This document shows, piece by piece, positions 54,305 to 64,000 of a stretch of 64,000 bases of DNA. Within the stretch, counting starts at the first letter, position 1. Every line of letters starts with the position of its first letter. Position numbers and translations under genes: made by a program. The notes under the pieces were generated by a model. That model was not told the DNA's origin. It saw only the letters and a list, made by a program, of their open reading frames with translations, and made no database searches. The stretch comes from Pachyseris speciosa (taxonomy: Eukaryota; Cnidaria; Anthozoa; Scleractinia; Pachyseridae): positions 671,001-735,000 of the forward strand of contig JAEMWC010000372.1 of assembly GCA_016490735.1 (NCBI GenBank), in the 5' to 3' direction.

Positions 54305-55397
54305 CATTTTTCTTTCCTTTTGTTCAAGAGAAATTCATTAATTGGAGTCTTAAACCGCAGGTGCGCTTTTCTACCATGTTAAACAATAAATCGAAAGTTG
54401 TGAAACCAGCTGAAGAGAATTAAAAAAAAAAGTTTCATGAATATATTATTATCCTGCATAAATAAAATAGCATCAATGATAAACCTTTGTTGTCTGAGAG
54501 GGGCCGATTTTTCTACAGAATACCTAACGATTCGATCCACAAGAGATTGCCTCATTCTTAATTTTTTTGCCCCCCTACAGCCTGGCCAAGCAGCTCCCAT
54601 TGTGCAAAATAATAATAACTGGCTGAAACGATAAACGATGACGCCAACGAGGAGCCCTTAACCCGTAGGACATGTAACATAAAAGAGATGACACAATGAC
54701 TGCGACATGACGCCAGCAAAATAAATTAAATAACAAAAGAGAAGCAGCCAAAATATAGGGCCTCTGTGGTAATTAAGGTAAAAGGAGAGAATCCAGCCTG
54801 AAAAAATTGCAAATAACTGCATTTAGCTTATGTTCTGTAATCCGTGCGGTGGGGCAGGTTTCTACTAAACGTTTAAGGAATGGTTGTTTCATTTCCCTCC
54901 AGCGAATTATGTTATATTCAGTTACCAAACAACAGTTGCTGCAGGTAATAAAGTAAGAGACACACTGGGGAATCTCTTTTATCAGTGAACTGAGATGACG
55001 CTTCAAAGTCAACTTGTTGTTTTGTTTTCGTTTACCGTCGACTAACAAAAACTGAGCTCTATTTTGGCGAAGTGATGGGTTTAACTTAAAGGCCAGCAAG
55101 TACATCTTTTGCAAACTAAACTAAATTGTTATCGGCGATCACTGAGGTGCGAGCGATTACTACACCAGATTTAATCAAAACGTCTTCGACCGGTGAAATA
55201 CTATATATGAAGAGCATTTATACCTGGGTTTTACCAAAATATGGTATTTATTGACCGATAACTGACTCTCTCTCTCTTAATATTATTTTTACTGATTGAG
55301 TTGTTAAACTATACCGTCGAAATTAGTAAATAGTTACATAACATTCTTTTCTTTGGAATTCCAATCAATTTTATGCCTAACGTTTGCAAACCATTTT

Positions 55398-55407
55398 CTT
55401 TTTACAG
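55398..55407 (+). promoter_or_regulatory. Candidate 3' splice site before the GPCR exon
   Basis: TTTTCTTTTTACAG ends at 55,407, 88 bases before the ATG, suggesting an upstream 5' UTR exon outside what I can define. Confidence 0.45.
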
Positions 55408-55495
55408 ACGGTATTTTCTCCCTGAAAGTGGTAGCAAGAGGTGACGCAATAATCAGCTGGCTCTGCTCAGTTACTAAGACGCTCAGAACTGAAAC

Positions 55496-56533
55496 ATGAA
55501 CAATTCAAGTCAAACGCCAGCCCCCGCTAACGGGCAACAACAACTAAACTATGACGCAGTTCCACAAGTTGTTCCCATCGCGGTATTAATCTTGCTCACA
55601 AATGGCATCGCTTTTATCCTGTTTTGGAAGAAGAGAAGTTTGCGTACTCCGTCGAACTACCTGTTGCTAAGCCTTTCCATAAGTGACTTTATGACAGGAC
55701 TGATAAATATTCCTTTATTCCTCGCCGATTTTATTCAACGTTCTGACGATGTGCTCTACGGTGCCATGAAAGTCTTTCACAACGTCATCTCATTTTCAAT
55801 CGCTTATCACATAACTGCCGTGACCGCAGAAAAGTATCTGGCAGTGGTTAAGCCTTTTGGACGCAACATGAGAACCACCAAAACAGTGCTCAAGGTTGCC
55901 GTGGTGATTTGGCTATGGTCTAGCCTTCTGGGAACCATACCTCTCTGCTGGTTCAAAAAATGGCTTCAACGAGAGGATGACACTGCTTATCTCGAAGCTG
56001 GATATAACATCTTCTGCCTAGTGATTGTTTTTCTTCTTCCTTTCACGTTTATCCTTTATGCATACTTCATTATGTTCAGAGCGGTATCTTCCAAGCGCGC
56101 TTTAACAAAATCTATGCCAGCAAAGGGTACTCGAGCTTTCAAGAAAGCCTCCAACGAAAAGAAGTGTATGATTATTTTGCTTTCCATGGCACTCGCTTTT
56201 CTCATTTGTTGGTTACCCTGGTTTATGCTGATGTTATTGTATTCTCTTGTCCGCATACAATTGTTGCCGAACAAGGTTGCTGTTTCTTTGCCACCAATGG
56301 CGCAGATATTTCTCATTGTAAGATATCTGAGCTCAGTTATAAACCCGTTATTATACACATTCTTCAAACAAGATTTCTGGAACGCTTTTCGCGTCGTCGT
56401 GTTGAAGAAGCAACCAAAAAGAAGATCTTCTCAAACTATAAGAGTGGTATCTCAAAGAAATCGAGGAAGCGGCGAAAAGACGAAGTCTCTTTTGATGGCA
56501 GAAAATAATGGGCAAAATAGTACAAGCGTCTAA
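55496..56533 (+). CDS. Class A (rhodopsin-like) G protein-coupled receptor
   Basis: 345 codons in one exon, a normal class A length. The N-terminus has an N-glycosylation site (NSS at 3-5). Seven hydrophobic segments lie at about 24-44, 54-77, 88-112, 131-151, 170-195, 224-248 and 268-290. Signatures are the TM2 Asp (LSLSISD, Asp 64), EKY at 112-114 in place of DRY, CWLP at 238-241 in TM6 and NPLLY at 283-287 in TM7. The C-tail is basic and Ser-rich. The TM3-start Cys that normally forms the extracellular disulfide is not present. The ligand is unknown; lineage-specific amine- or peptide-like cnidarian receptors are the closest general description. It would act at the plasma membrane through G proteins. 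The ATG follows GAAAC, and an in-frame earlier Met is absent. Confidence 0.93.
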   Translation: MNNSSQTPAPANGQQQLNYDAVPQVVPIAVLILLTNGIAFILFWKKRSLRTPSNYLLLSLSISDFMTGLINIPLFLADFIQRSDDVLYGAMKVFHNVISFSIAYHITAVTAEKYLAVVKPFGRNMRTTKTVLKVAVVIWLWSSLLGTIPLCWFKKWLQREDDTAYLEAGYNIFCLVIVFLLPFTFILYAYFIMFRAVSSKRALTKSMPAKGTRAFKKASNEKKCMIILLSMALAFLICWLPWFMLMLLYSLVRIQLLPNKVAVSLPPMAQIFLIVRYLSSVINPLLYTFFKQDFWNAFRVVVLKKQPKRRSSQTIRVVSQRNRGSGEKTKSLLMAENNGQNSTSV

Positions 56534-57352
56534 GTAATAAAAAAACAAGAACATCACTGATCACTGCAACGGAAAAACGATTCCAAGAAAAGTGTTGTTT
56601 GAAAAGAGAAGAGAAGCACAAGCATGATCTACTTCAATAACTTGAGATAGCTTTGGGAATTCAAAGTCCAAGGAATAAAAATTCTGTTTTCAAAATCAGT
56701 CCGCTGACGACCATTTGAAGAAGAATAACTTTTTTCCCGCAAACACTCGTTAAGCCTGCTTAGGAACTGTCCGCGTGTTACGGGCGTGAATTGGTCCTAC
56801 CAACGCCAATATTTACAGGCGTGTTCTTTTGCACTCGCCTTCATTTGTGTCTCTCTTAATACCTGGGAGATTTGTGACCGTTTTCAATAATAAAGTACTA
56901 CTAAAAATAATGGTCAAGAAGAAATAAAGGCCGGTTACTATTCGTACTAATAAAAACAAAAAAAACTATTCAGTGTTTTCGTAGCAATGTGTTTAACGGA
57001 TTCAAGGTTCCTTTTATATATTATCTACATAACTGGAAGTCTTTTGGAGTAAGAAATTTTTCTAAAGTCCTAAATACGAAGTTACTTTAACTCCACAAAA
57101 AATCACTTTGTCCGTTTTACCTGCTTCGAACAAAATACGTGGCCCGCCATTAGCAAATTATAGCGTGGGGCTATTTAACCGAGCTACCATTAACAATTTA
57201 GTTAAGCTAGAGAAAATGGATTTTAAATAAACGCATATTGCAGTTCACTGGAATAGGACTTAAGTTCTAAATTTGGAAAGGAACTGGGTTGGTGTTGAAA
57301 ACCTCTGCTGGCCATTGTTTTGGGTATAAAATTTCACACCTCCGAGTGGACA
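56534..57352. other. GPCR 3' region, no further gene
   Basis: AATAAA occurs just after the stop (about 56,537), at about 56,673 and near 56,888, all plausible polyadenylation signals. Nothing else supportable before the MITE. Confidence 0.5.
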
Positions 57353-57801
57353 TACTGTAAAAGCTCTATTAAGGCCCTGTCTCTATTAACCCCCCCCCCA
57401 CCTCTCTAATAAGCCCCCCCCCCCGTTTGGAAGTCGGTATTTGTAATAAGTCTCCCCTCTCTAATAAGCCCCCCTTCCCTTTAGGAACATGAGATTTTGT
57501 AATTAATCCCTCCTATTACCTACTACGAAATCCACTTCATGTCGTTTGGTTTGTTTTTAAACAAATATACACTTAATCACATAATACAGTTTGCTGCTCT
57601 GTATTAAATAATAAAGTTTCACTGCAGTTGTTTTAGGTTTGTGCAAAAACAATTTTAAGATGAAAACGGCTTGTTTAAGATTTGAAATACCCCCCCCCCC
57701 GACCCTCTCTCTATTAAGCCCCCCTCTCTAATAAGACTCCCGTTAATGAGCCCTGAAATTAAATAAGCCCCCCGGGAAACTTAATAGAGCTTTTACGGTA
57801 A
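57353..57801. mobile_element. MITE with C-rich interior
   Basis: TACTGTAAAAGCTCTATTAA at 57,353 and CTTAATAGAGCTTTTACGGTA ending at 57,801 are inverted ends. Inside, (T)CTCTAATAAGCCCCCC-type units recur in one orientation. Confidence 0.82.
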
Positions 57802-58883
57802 TTGTTTGTTTTTTTCGTTTTACGTGGTATTTGGGTAAATTTTAGTAACTTTTAAATTGATCTGGAATAACATGGATTCAGGCCGCCATGTTTCATTCTT
57901 AAAACCAAAGGTTTGGTAATACACAGGCGAGTAAAAATCAACGGTAAAATAGGAGAAACGAATGTGAGAATATGATTCTCGATAAAAAAAGGTGGGGCAG
58001 GACTTCCTGTTCGCACAATTCAGTTTACTCTCAGTACTAAATGATTTCTTTGGTAATGACTCTCGCCAAAATTTTGGCTATGTGAATACATACGTATAGC
58101 TGAATACATATTTTAACAAGTTATACTTAATAAATTGTCAATAGATTGCTAAACACACATATACCAATTAAAACTGTAGAGTGGCCCTATTATTGAAGCT
58201 TGTGTTCTAGGTCCTGTTTTTTTCTGACTGCCATAGTGGCTGCATTAAAAAAGTTGATCCACAGTGTTGAATATAATCACCAAATCATGATGGTGGGTTG
58301 TAAATGAATTGCCTTTTAATCTTTTAATCATGCATCCGTTGCTCAACGTTGGCTAATATGAAAATGTTTCTGTACAGATTCAGTCTAGATACTACTTAGG
58401 TTTTAGAGACAAATTTAGTTTTGATCGTTTAAGCGATTTTGCAAGTTGGTTGGTTATACTGTTACAACTGTTGATGTGCAGGCTTAAACAATGCCTTAAT
58501 GTTGAATGTAATGGCTTGATACTGTGTGCTAAATAAATGATTTTTTTTATCAGTAGTCTTTTTGTCCCAGGATCTTGCTAGGGCTGAACATTCTGACTCA
58601 GTTGTAAGTTGAACTCTAAAGACTTATAGAAGCGGACGAACAGGCCTATCCAGATTGTACATGACAACGCTTTAACAATTTGTCGGATTTCATCTATGGG
58701 TATTTTCGGAAACGAACAACTTAGAGCTAATTTTCGTAAAGTTAGCAGATTTTCTGCAAAATTGGGCTGGTTTGACCCAAGATCTAGTATTTGTAAAGTT
58801 TTGAACATTTCCATACTGGTGATATGAGGGTCTTGGAGCCGGAGGCTTGATTGTAAAGTTCAGAATTTTGAACGTTGGTCCAG
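57802..58883. other. Mostly empty; weak LRR-like frame on the minus strand
   Basis: The minus frame 58,814-58,578 reads FKTLQILDLGSNQPNF and LLTLRKLALSC, suggestive of leucine-rich repeats, but it is only 78 codons, without splice support. I do not call a gene. Confidence 0.3.
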
Positions 58884-59720
58884 AGTGAACCGTATGACGC
58901 TGAACCTAAGTAAAACATGGGAGTTGGTGGTCAGAGGAAAGACAAAGGAACCACTTCCTGATGTTACACCTTACATAGCACGGAAAAGCGAGTTAAAACT
59001 CCTTGGAGTGACTTTGAACGAAAATCATGACAGAATTGCGCCCATTGAAACACGTAAAAAGTGGGGTACCCATGAGGATTTGCGCGTTAACAAAGACGTG
59101 CCGCCGCCGCCGCTTTCGTTGTCTCTTTGACTCGACTGAACCTAATTCCCAAAAGGGAGTTGTAGACGTTACACGAATCTCCTTCGTTATCCGTTATAAG
59201 GCAATAACAGGAGCTTGTACTGTGAAAACATGTGAAATTTTGCTCCCTATCGATTAATACCGGCCGTGAGAGTCGATGGAAAACTTTGCGAAAACAAGCC
59301 ACAACTGCAAAAGATGTCGGCGAGCGCCGCGTGAACTTTGCAATACCTGTTTACGATCATCTGTTTTCCAGTATTGTGGGCGCGATTCTGTAATGCATGC
59401 AAATGGACACACACCTTTACCAAATGATCAGTAGAGCTAATTCCAGACTCTATATCCTTAAAGTTTGTAAATATTATATGTATACCCTGCAGGAGCTCAC
59501 TACACAATTTTCTATAGCCTAATTATGTCTTTGTTCGCTAATGCCGATGAAGTTTCGGCTTGTGCCTATGACGGCAATACCTTTCCATGATTGATAAATT
59601 CTGCCCGTAAACGAGCACGGAAATATGGTTATACAAGTAAGCACATATCGATTACTGATGTGACTGGCTTCGCGATCTGCTACCGACTAAGCGATCTTGT
59701 CGATCATTAATATTGTGTCA
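58884..59720 (+). pseudogene. LINE RT remnant in two pieces
   Basis: 58,885-59,045 reads MTLNLSKTWELVVRGKTKEP and KSELKLLGVTLNEN, the RT segment after the YxDD box. About 59,436-59,690 continues the family (LYILKVCKYYMYTLQELTTQ, RKRARKYGYTSKHISITDV). About 330 bases of unrelated sequence lie between. Stops and shifts show decay. Confidence 0.7.
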
Positions 59721-60399
59721 ACGTGGCCATGACTATATACCCTCGAGGGTCAAGACAGAACGCTTTTAAATTTCAATTTATAAGAACCGTTGTTTGTAAC
59801 TTTCAGCCCTTTTAGTGAACTCTATTATTAAAATTTAAATCAAAAGTTCCAGTGACCTTTTATTTTGGAGAAAATTCCGCGGAAACTCATCGGCCTCAAC
59901 TTGCCCGAAAGAAAAAAATTTCAGTAAATCAGCTCATTTTCAAAACGCTCGCACAAGACGAGCAACATGTGTCTTCGATTTATAATAGTTTTCACCATGG
60001 CAAGAAATGAGGGACATGAGGGGGCGGAGTCACCTCAGAGCAGTCTAGAGAGCTGTCAATTACTTTCTTTCTTTGGCGAGATGCTATTGGATCGTTGCTA
60101 TGTACAGGCGGTTCACAATAAAAAAAAAAAACAAAAAGATGGCGGCCCTGTCGAGTAATCTACGGTTGTCTACAACAGCGAAGAAATAAAGATAATAAAG
60201 AAAGTTTGTTGTCTGGAAAATTTCCACAAATAAATAAATAAATAAATCGATTTTTGTCTGTTTAGGCGAAATATCGTACATTCTTGGCGTATGAAAGTGT
60301 ACTGTACTTTGAACGATCGCGGCGTACTGAAAATTTGATTTTCTCCTGTTTAATTTTCCCGCGATCTCGCCACAAGGATTTTTTGTCATTCTCAGTCTT
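59721..60399. other. No gene recognised
   Basis: AAGATGGCGGCC (about 60,137) looks like a strong start context but opens only 16 codons. Nothing else supportable. Confidence 0.4.
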
Positions 60400-61015
60400 T
60401 TACCGAGGGTTTCTATCCGTAAATAGCCATTTCGATTACTGTAGTATTGTCTGGGGGAATTGCGGCAAAACGCTCTCCGAAAAATTACAAAAGCTTCAGA
60501 ATCGTGCTGCTCGCATCTTGACTTGAGGTTCCTCCTCCTATGATGCTGACGCTGGTACTTGTTACAACGACTTGGATGGAAAGACCTGAATGCCCAGCGT
60601 CAAATTCAAGTAGCTTTAATGGTGTTCAAAGCTCTTCTATGTTCACTGAGCGGAGTACCTCAGGATATGTCTTAAAGGACTCTACAAACAAATTAAATGT
60701 CCCCTTATATACCCAGAACCAACTACCTAACAAGGAGTTTTAGCTATAGAGGTGCAAGTCTCTGGAACAGTCTACCCCGCAATCTAAGACAAGTGAAATC
60801 TCTTAATCTTTTTAAGCAATTGTTAAATCTTCATTTTGTTAATTAAGTTATATAGGGTAGTATTTTTTACGGTAGAGACTTTTTAGGTGTGTATTTATCG
60901 TTATTACGAATTATTATGTAGTTGTATTTTCATATTGTAAATCACCTGATGAAGTTTTACCGTGTTAAAATAAAGATTTTGAGATTTGTGATTTGTGATT
61001 TGAGATTTGAGAATA
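60400..61015 (+). pseudogene. 5'-truncated LINE 3' end
   Basis: 60,420-60,526 encodes NSHFDYCSIVWGNCGKTLSE and KLQNRAARILT, the common RT C-terminal block. Further pieces read SYRGASLWNSLPRNLRQV in another frame. The 3' end has AAATAAAGATT and a (GATTTGT)n/(GATTTGA)n tail at about 60,972-61,012, marking the insertion edge. Confidence 0.8.
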
Positions 61016-61198
61016 ATATGATAAAATGGCTTGCGGTACTTGGAACTTACGAAACATCCACAGCACTCATGGCGCTTCTATGAAGACTTATCTTCATCCA
61101 AGTATACTGGAAAAAAAGGCCATCTTCAATGCTAATTACCGTGGTGGACCGAAACTGTGATAGAAAAACAGTTCCATGGACGTGAACGACATTGTTTT

Positions 61199-61552
61199 GG
61201 AACAACAGGAGGCTGCAATTAGCCTAAACTTGGGCTTGCAAAAAACAGTATTGTATCCCTAATTTAGCGCTAAACAAAAGAATAGAGAGAAGTCTGTCTT
61301 TCTTACATCGGACGCATTGCGCTTAGCTTGTGTTGGAGTCTATTTCTTTAGACCCCTATAAACATAAATCCCTCCATAATTACAAATTGCTTTACAGCTC
61401 AACCATTGAGAACAATAATTATAACACTTGTAAAAAATATTTCAAAAGAAGAAGAAAAAGAGAAACTAAAAAAAAATCCCGCGATGTGTGCCACTAGAAG
61501 AAGTCGAACCCGGGTTATCTGCGTCAGAGGCAGGAACACAGAGGTTCAACAT
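61199..61552 (-). repeat. tRNA-like SINE-type repeat B, second copy
   Basis: Inverted relative to 1,452-1,811. The minus strand head contains ACCCGGGTTCGACTTC (B-box-like). Confidence 0.5.
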
Positions 61553-62521
61553 ATCTAATTGCATAAAAATAGTTCGGAATATAAATGTAACAAGCAAGGC
61601 TGATACCACATGAAAAAAGTTGACTTTGCGAGACACCAACACGACCGAGACTTGATAAAGTAGGGCTGTTTCGTCCTTATTGGGACTCGTCGACATGGTG
61701 TAGCAGATTTAAAAGACGCCAGCTTCAATGCGAGCGCCAGTAAATTGCACAATGAACCCGTTCACGATATCAAGTTCCGTACCTTGGACTCTCTTGCCAT
61801 CCCATCCATGCGTTGCCACACCACGTGGCCCGGATAGCAAGGAATCCAAGTGTCACGATGGCTTCTCGCAAAGAAAAATGTAGATTGGCCAATACCAATC
61901 TTAAGGTAATTCCCAAGAAAATGACGTACTATCCTGATATCTTTCAAACTTGGCACAATTGATAGTCATACAGAGGACATTGAAAAAATACAATAAAAAG
62001 ATGGGTCACCGTGCTTGTTTTCGCCCTGTATGCCCGTTATTCTAAGTGATTTTACTGAGTTGCGCGAGAAATGTTCGAAACTTGAGCAACCCACAAAAAT
62101 TGTTATTACGTAGCAAAAACTATGAATAGTAGTTAAACCTGGAGCTTAATTGTTTTTCTGGGCTATAATCTTTCAGTATAGTGATTTCAAATTGCCAGAT
62201 CTTGTAAATAATGTCAGCGAATTGGACCACTAAGCAATCAATTCATACTCCTCTCTGACTCCAAATGCAAAGTTTCACGTCATTTATACATAAATAATCC
62301 AACTTCTACTATTAACTTTTTTCTCCTTAAAATATGTTTTTCGGATGCCTATTACGAGTAAGTAACGATAATAAAAAATGGGGGTCACCGTGCTCGTTTC
62401 TTTGCAACACGACCGCAAAGGGAAAATTTCGGCTGACAAAGCTCAATGTCAAAGCAAATATGCCATGTTTCTAATGTGCGCGCGCTCGTGTGCTCGCTAA
62501 ATGACGCCATAAATTATGCAC
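61553..62521. other. No gene recognised
   Basis: AT-rich; GGGTCACCGTGCT(T/C)GTTT occurs twice (about 62,004 and 62,384), a minor direct repeat. Confidence 0.4.
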
Positions 62522-62845
62522 AGCCGCGGCTACACGAGCAATTTTTTGCTTGCGATGGTGATGCGATTTTTTGTAAAATTGTCGCGTCGCCGGCGCGCGA
62601 TGAAAATCACCCGTGTAGCCACCCTCGCACAGGTGATGCGACAGTTCAAAAAATCGCAGAAAAAGAATCGCGAAAAGTTGAACTCATTCAATTTCTCGCG
62701 ATTTTTTTCTTGCGACTTTTTACCTGTTGCGTTGCCAGTTCAAGGGTGGCTACACTTGCGATTTTCATCGCGCGCTGGAGACGCGACAAAATTGAAAAAA
62801 TCGCATCACCGGCGCGATCGAAAAATCGCTCGTGTAGCCGCGGCT
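62522..62845. mobile_element. MITE with nested palindromes (AGCCGCGGCTACACGAGC termini)
   Basis: AGCCGCGGCTACACGAGC at 62,522 and its complement ending at 62,845 flank further inverted blocks (GTGTAGCCACCCT / AAGGGTGGCTACACT; CGCGCGATGAAAATC / GATTTTCATCGCGCG). The overlapping open frames (62,446-63,150 and 62,516-62,848) are repeat-driven. Confidence 0.85.
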
Positions 62846-62936
62846 TAAGGATGTGCCAAGCAATTGTAAGGAATCACCTTAACATTAAAACGCATGGACA
62901 AAACACCATACTAAGAAGTACACAGCATACCGGCTC

Positions 62937-63123
62937 TGTAAATAGTGCATTTATTCCAAAAAAACTAAGTACACTTGTTTTCGCTTCGATGGATATTTCT
63001 GCTAAGCGTTTGAGAAAGGAAACGCTTATCGAACGATGTAGGATTTTTCGCGCAAACGTTAATGGAGTCTCGGTGAAATGTGAGGAGAAAGATAATAAGC
63101 AGAGTGAAACTGTTTACAAATAC
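62937..63123 (-). repeat. Repeat A, second copy
   Basis: Inverted relative to 1,251-1,436; in the left copy repeats A and B are adjacent, here 1.4 kb apart. Confidence 0.65.
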
Positions 63124-63284
63124 GTCAATCCAGGGTCATTAGAAACATAAGAAAGGAACGTTTCTGCGGTCAGTTTCAAGTCACGCAAGTAAAAACTAAT
63201 CGCTTATTATTCAAAAAGTAATGTCCAGAAATTGAGATATTGTTAAAAAATAGTAAATAAACTACCTGTCAAGTAATAATATGT

Positions 63285-63350
63285 AATCGAACCCGGGACA
63301 CATTGGTGGAAGGCGAGTGCTTTCACCACTGCGCCAACCCTGCCAACTTT
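63285..63350 (-). mobile_element. tRNA-derived SINE head, second copy
   Basis: The minus strand reads GGCAGGGTTGGCGCAGTGGT (A box), CTCGCCTTCCACCAATGTG and CCCGGGTTCGATTAC (B box), the same family as 15,781-16,078 but only the head is clear. Confidence 0.75.
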
Positions 63351-63599
63351 GCTAGGTTTCATAACCATTTCCTTCTATTAACTATGCCTTCGAGTAACTT
63401 TTAAGCTATATTTCATCTCTATGTAAGCTTTCTCTGCTTTCTATCCACTCGCGTAAAGAATACAACGTTTGCTACTCAGTTTATACGCTAAATTACGCCA
63501 TATTTGAGAAGGCCATAACGGGGGATACTGATATACAAAATTACAGGACATAAGATATCTGTCATTGACGGTTTTTCATAGTATGCGTTAACAAGGATA

Positions 63600-64000
63600 T
63601 AATTAATGAAGCCAATAACATAATCATTCAGTTCATTTGGAAAGGAATAGATAAAGTCAAAAGATCAACCCTAATAATTGATGTCGTGAACGGCGGCTTG
63701 AATATAATGCGCCTCACTTGGAGTCAATTGTTAAAAAACGCAACGAATCAGGTGTTGTAAAAAATTCGCAGAAGCCAATAAACCAAGCAAAAACACCTGT
63801 CGGTGGCAAGCTACCTCTGGATTGCGATTTTGATGTTAAGAGGCATCCCAGAAAGCTACCATAGTTCTATGAAGATTGTCTAAAAAGCTTTGTAGAAATC
63901 TCAGCCTGTTAAAAAATAATTATGATCAGACGAACAACAATGACTTAGCGAAAGTGGTTCTCTGGAACAAAAAGAATATTTGTGTTGTTGGAAGATCTTT
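63600..64000 (+). pseudogene. L1-like LINE RT C-terminal part, continues past the window
   Basis: One frame reads IIIQFIWKGIDKVKRSTLII then VVNGGLNIMRLTW, matching the FxWxGk.dKVKR..li.d...GGL block of L1-clade RTs. Later pieces in other frames read FYEDCLKSFVEISAC and KVVLWNKKNICVVGRS, which also follow this block in the family. Stops and frame changes show decay within the window. Confidence 0.78.

Larger units (their letters stand above)
53544..55407. other. No gene recognised; microsatellite inside
   Basis: A 113-codon minus frame (54,773-55,114) is Cys/Lys-containing but unrecognised. Possibly the promoter and 5' region of the downstream GPCR gene; no firm promoter motif was seen. Confidence 0.4.

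Noticed and set aside
54185..54423. Ser-Phe-Leu-Pro repeat proteins
   Set aside because: Translations of a (CTTC)n microsatellite.
60137..60185. Start of a host gene at AAGATGGCGGCC
   Set aside because: Good start context but only 16 codons before a stop and no donor site inside.
61480..61552. Possible tRNA gene (minus strand)
   Set aside because: Only a B-box-like sequence is convincing; no complete cloverleaf could be drawn, and the segment recurs as a dispersed repeat.
62446..63150. 234-codon plus-strand frame
   Set aside because: Covers a palindromic MITE and repeat A; no domain, and repeat A recurs at 1,251 without this frame.
63285..63350. Possible tRNA gene (minus strand)
   Set aside because: A and B boxes are present but it matches the SINE head at 15,790, so it is a SINE copy.

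Overview
The window looks like AT-rich, repeat-dense, intron-containing animal DNA, most plausibly a cnidarian (a coral or sea anemone). The basis is the mix of Penelope-like, BEL, Gypsy, tyrosine-recombinase and several LINE retroelements, tRNA-derived SINEs and many foldback/MITE elements, plus one single-exon class A GPCR of the kind common in cnidarians. This is inference from family content; no rRNA, mitochondrial or other species marker is present. I see no bacterial-type operon and no CRISPR array.

Layout. 1-2,248: a Penelope-like reverse transcriptase cut in two by about 1.7 kb of nested repeats. 3,403-5,145: adjacent and nested MITEs. 5,436-6,768: a THAP-domain pseudogene split by a reverse-strand LINE. 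8,607-9,560 (-): a Penelope-like GIY-YIG endonuclease fragment. 11,087-12,769: a foldback DNA element with a perfect 10-bp target duplication. 14,230-15,568: a MITE with a GATCGG-rich foldback nested in it. 15,634-21,876: a complete but inactivated BEL/Pao retrotransposon with a SINE in its 5' LTR. 22,815-26,126 (-): a deleted Ngaro-type tyrosine-recombinase retroelement with split direct repeats. 27,525-28,040: another MITE.

31,368-39,257 is the most unusual object. It has two inverted arms of about 2.15-2.2 kb, each ending in a folded terminal hairpin of about 95 nt and flanked by a candidate 7-bp duplication. The unique centre holds the 3' ends of two convergent, degraded genes. Both genes begin inside the arms, so they share the same N-terminal coding sequence, and they diverge exactly at the arm boundary. 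I do not recognise the protein with confidence. A rolling-circle (Rep_trans-like) replication initiator is a hypothesis.

39,265-44,365 is quiet apart from one candidate host exon (42,907-43,085). 44,370-50,929 is a young Gypsy retrotransposon with nearly identical LTRs and an intact RT-RNase H-integrase frame, but a broken upstream pol. The only clearly intact host-type gene is the GPCR at 55,496-56,533. The last 8 kb holds MITEs, LINE remnants, two SINE-like copies and, at the edge, an L1-like RT C-terminus.

Apart from the GPCR and the candidate exon, nearly everything recognisable is mobile DNA, and nested insertions give relative ages: PLE RT before its repeat insert, THAP gene before its LINE, BEL before the SINE in its LTR, and the inverted-repeat element before the LINE in its right arm. 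All comparisons were made by eye.
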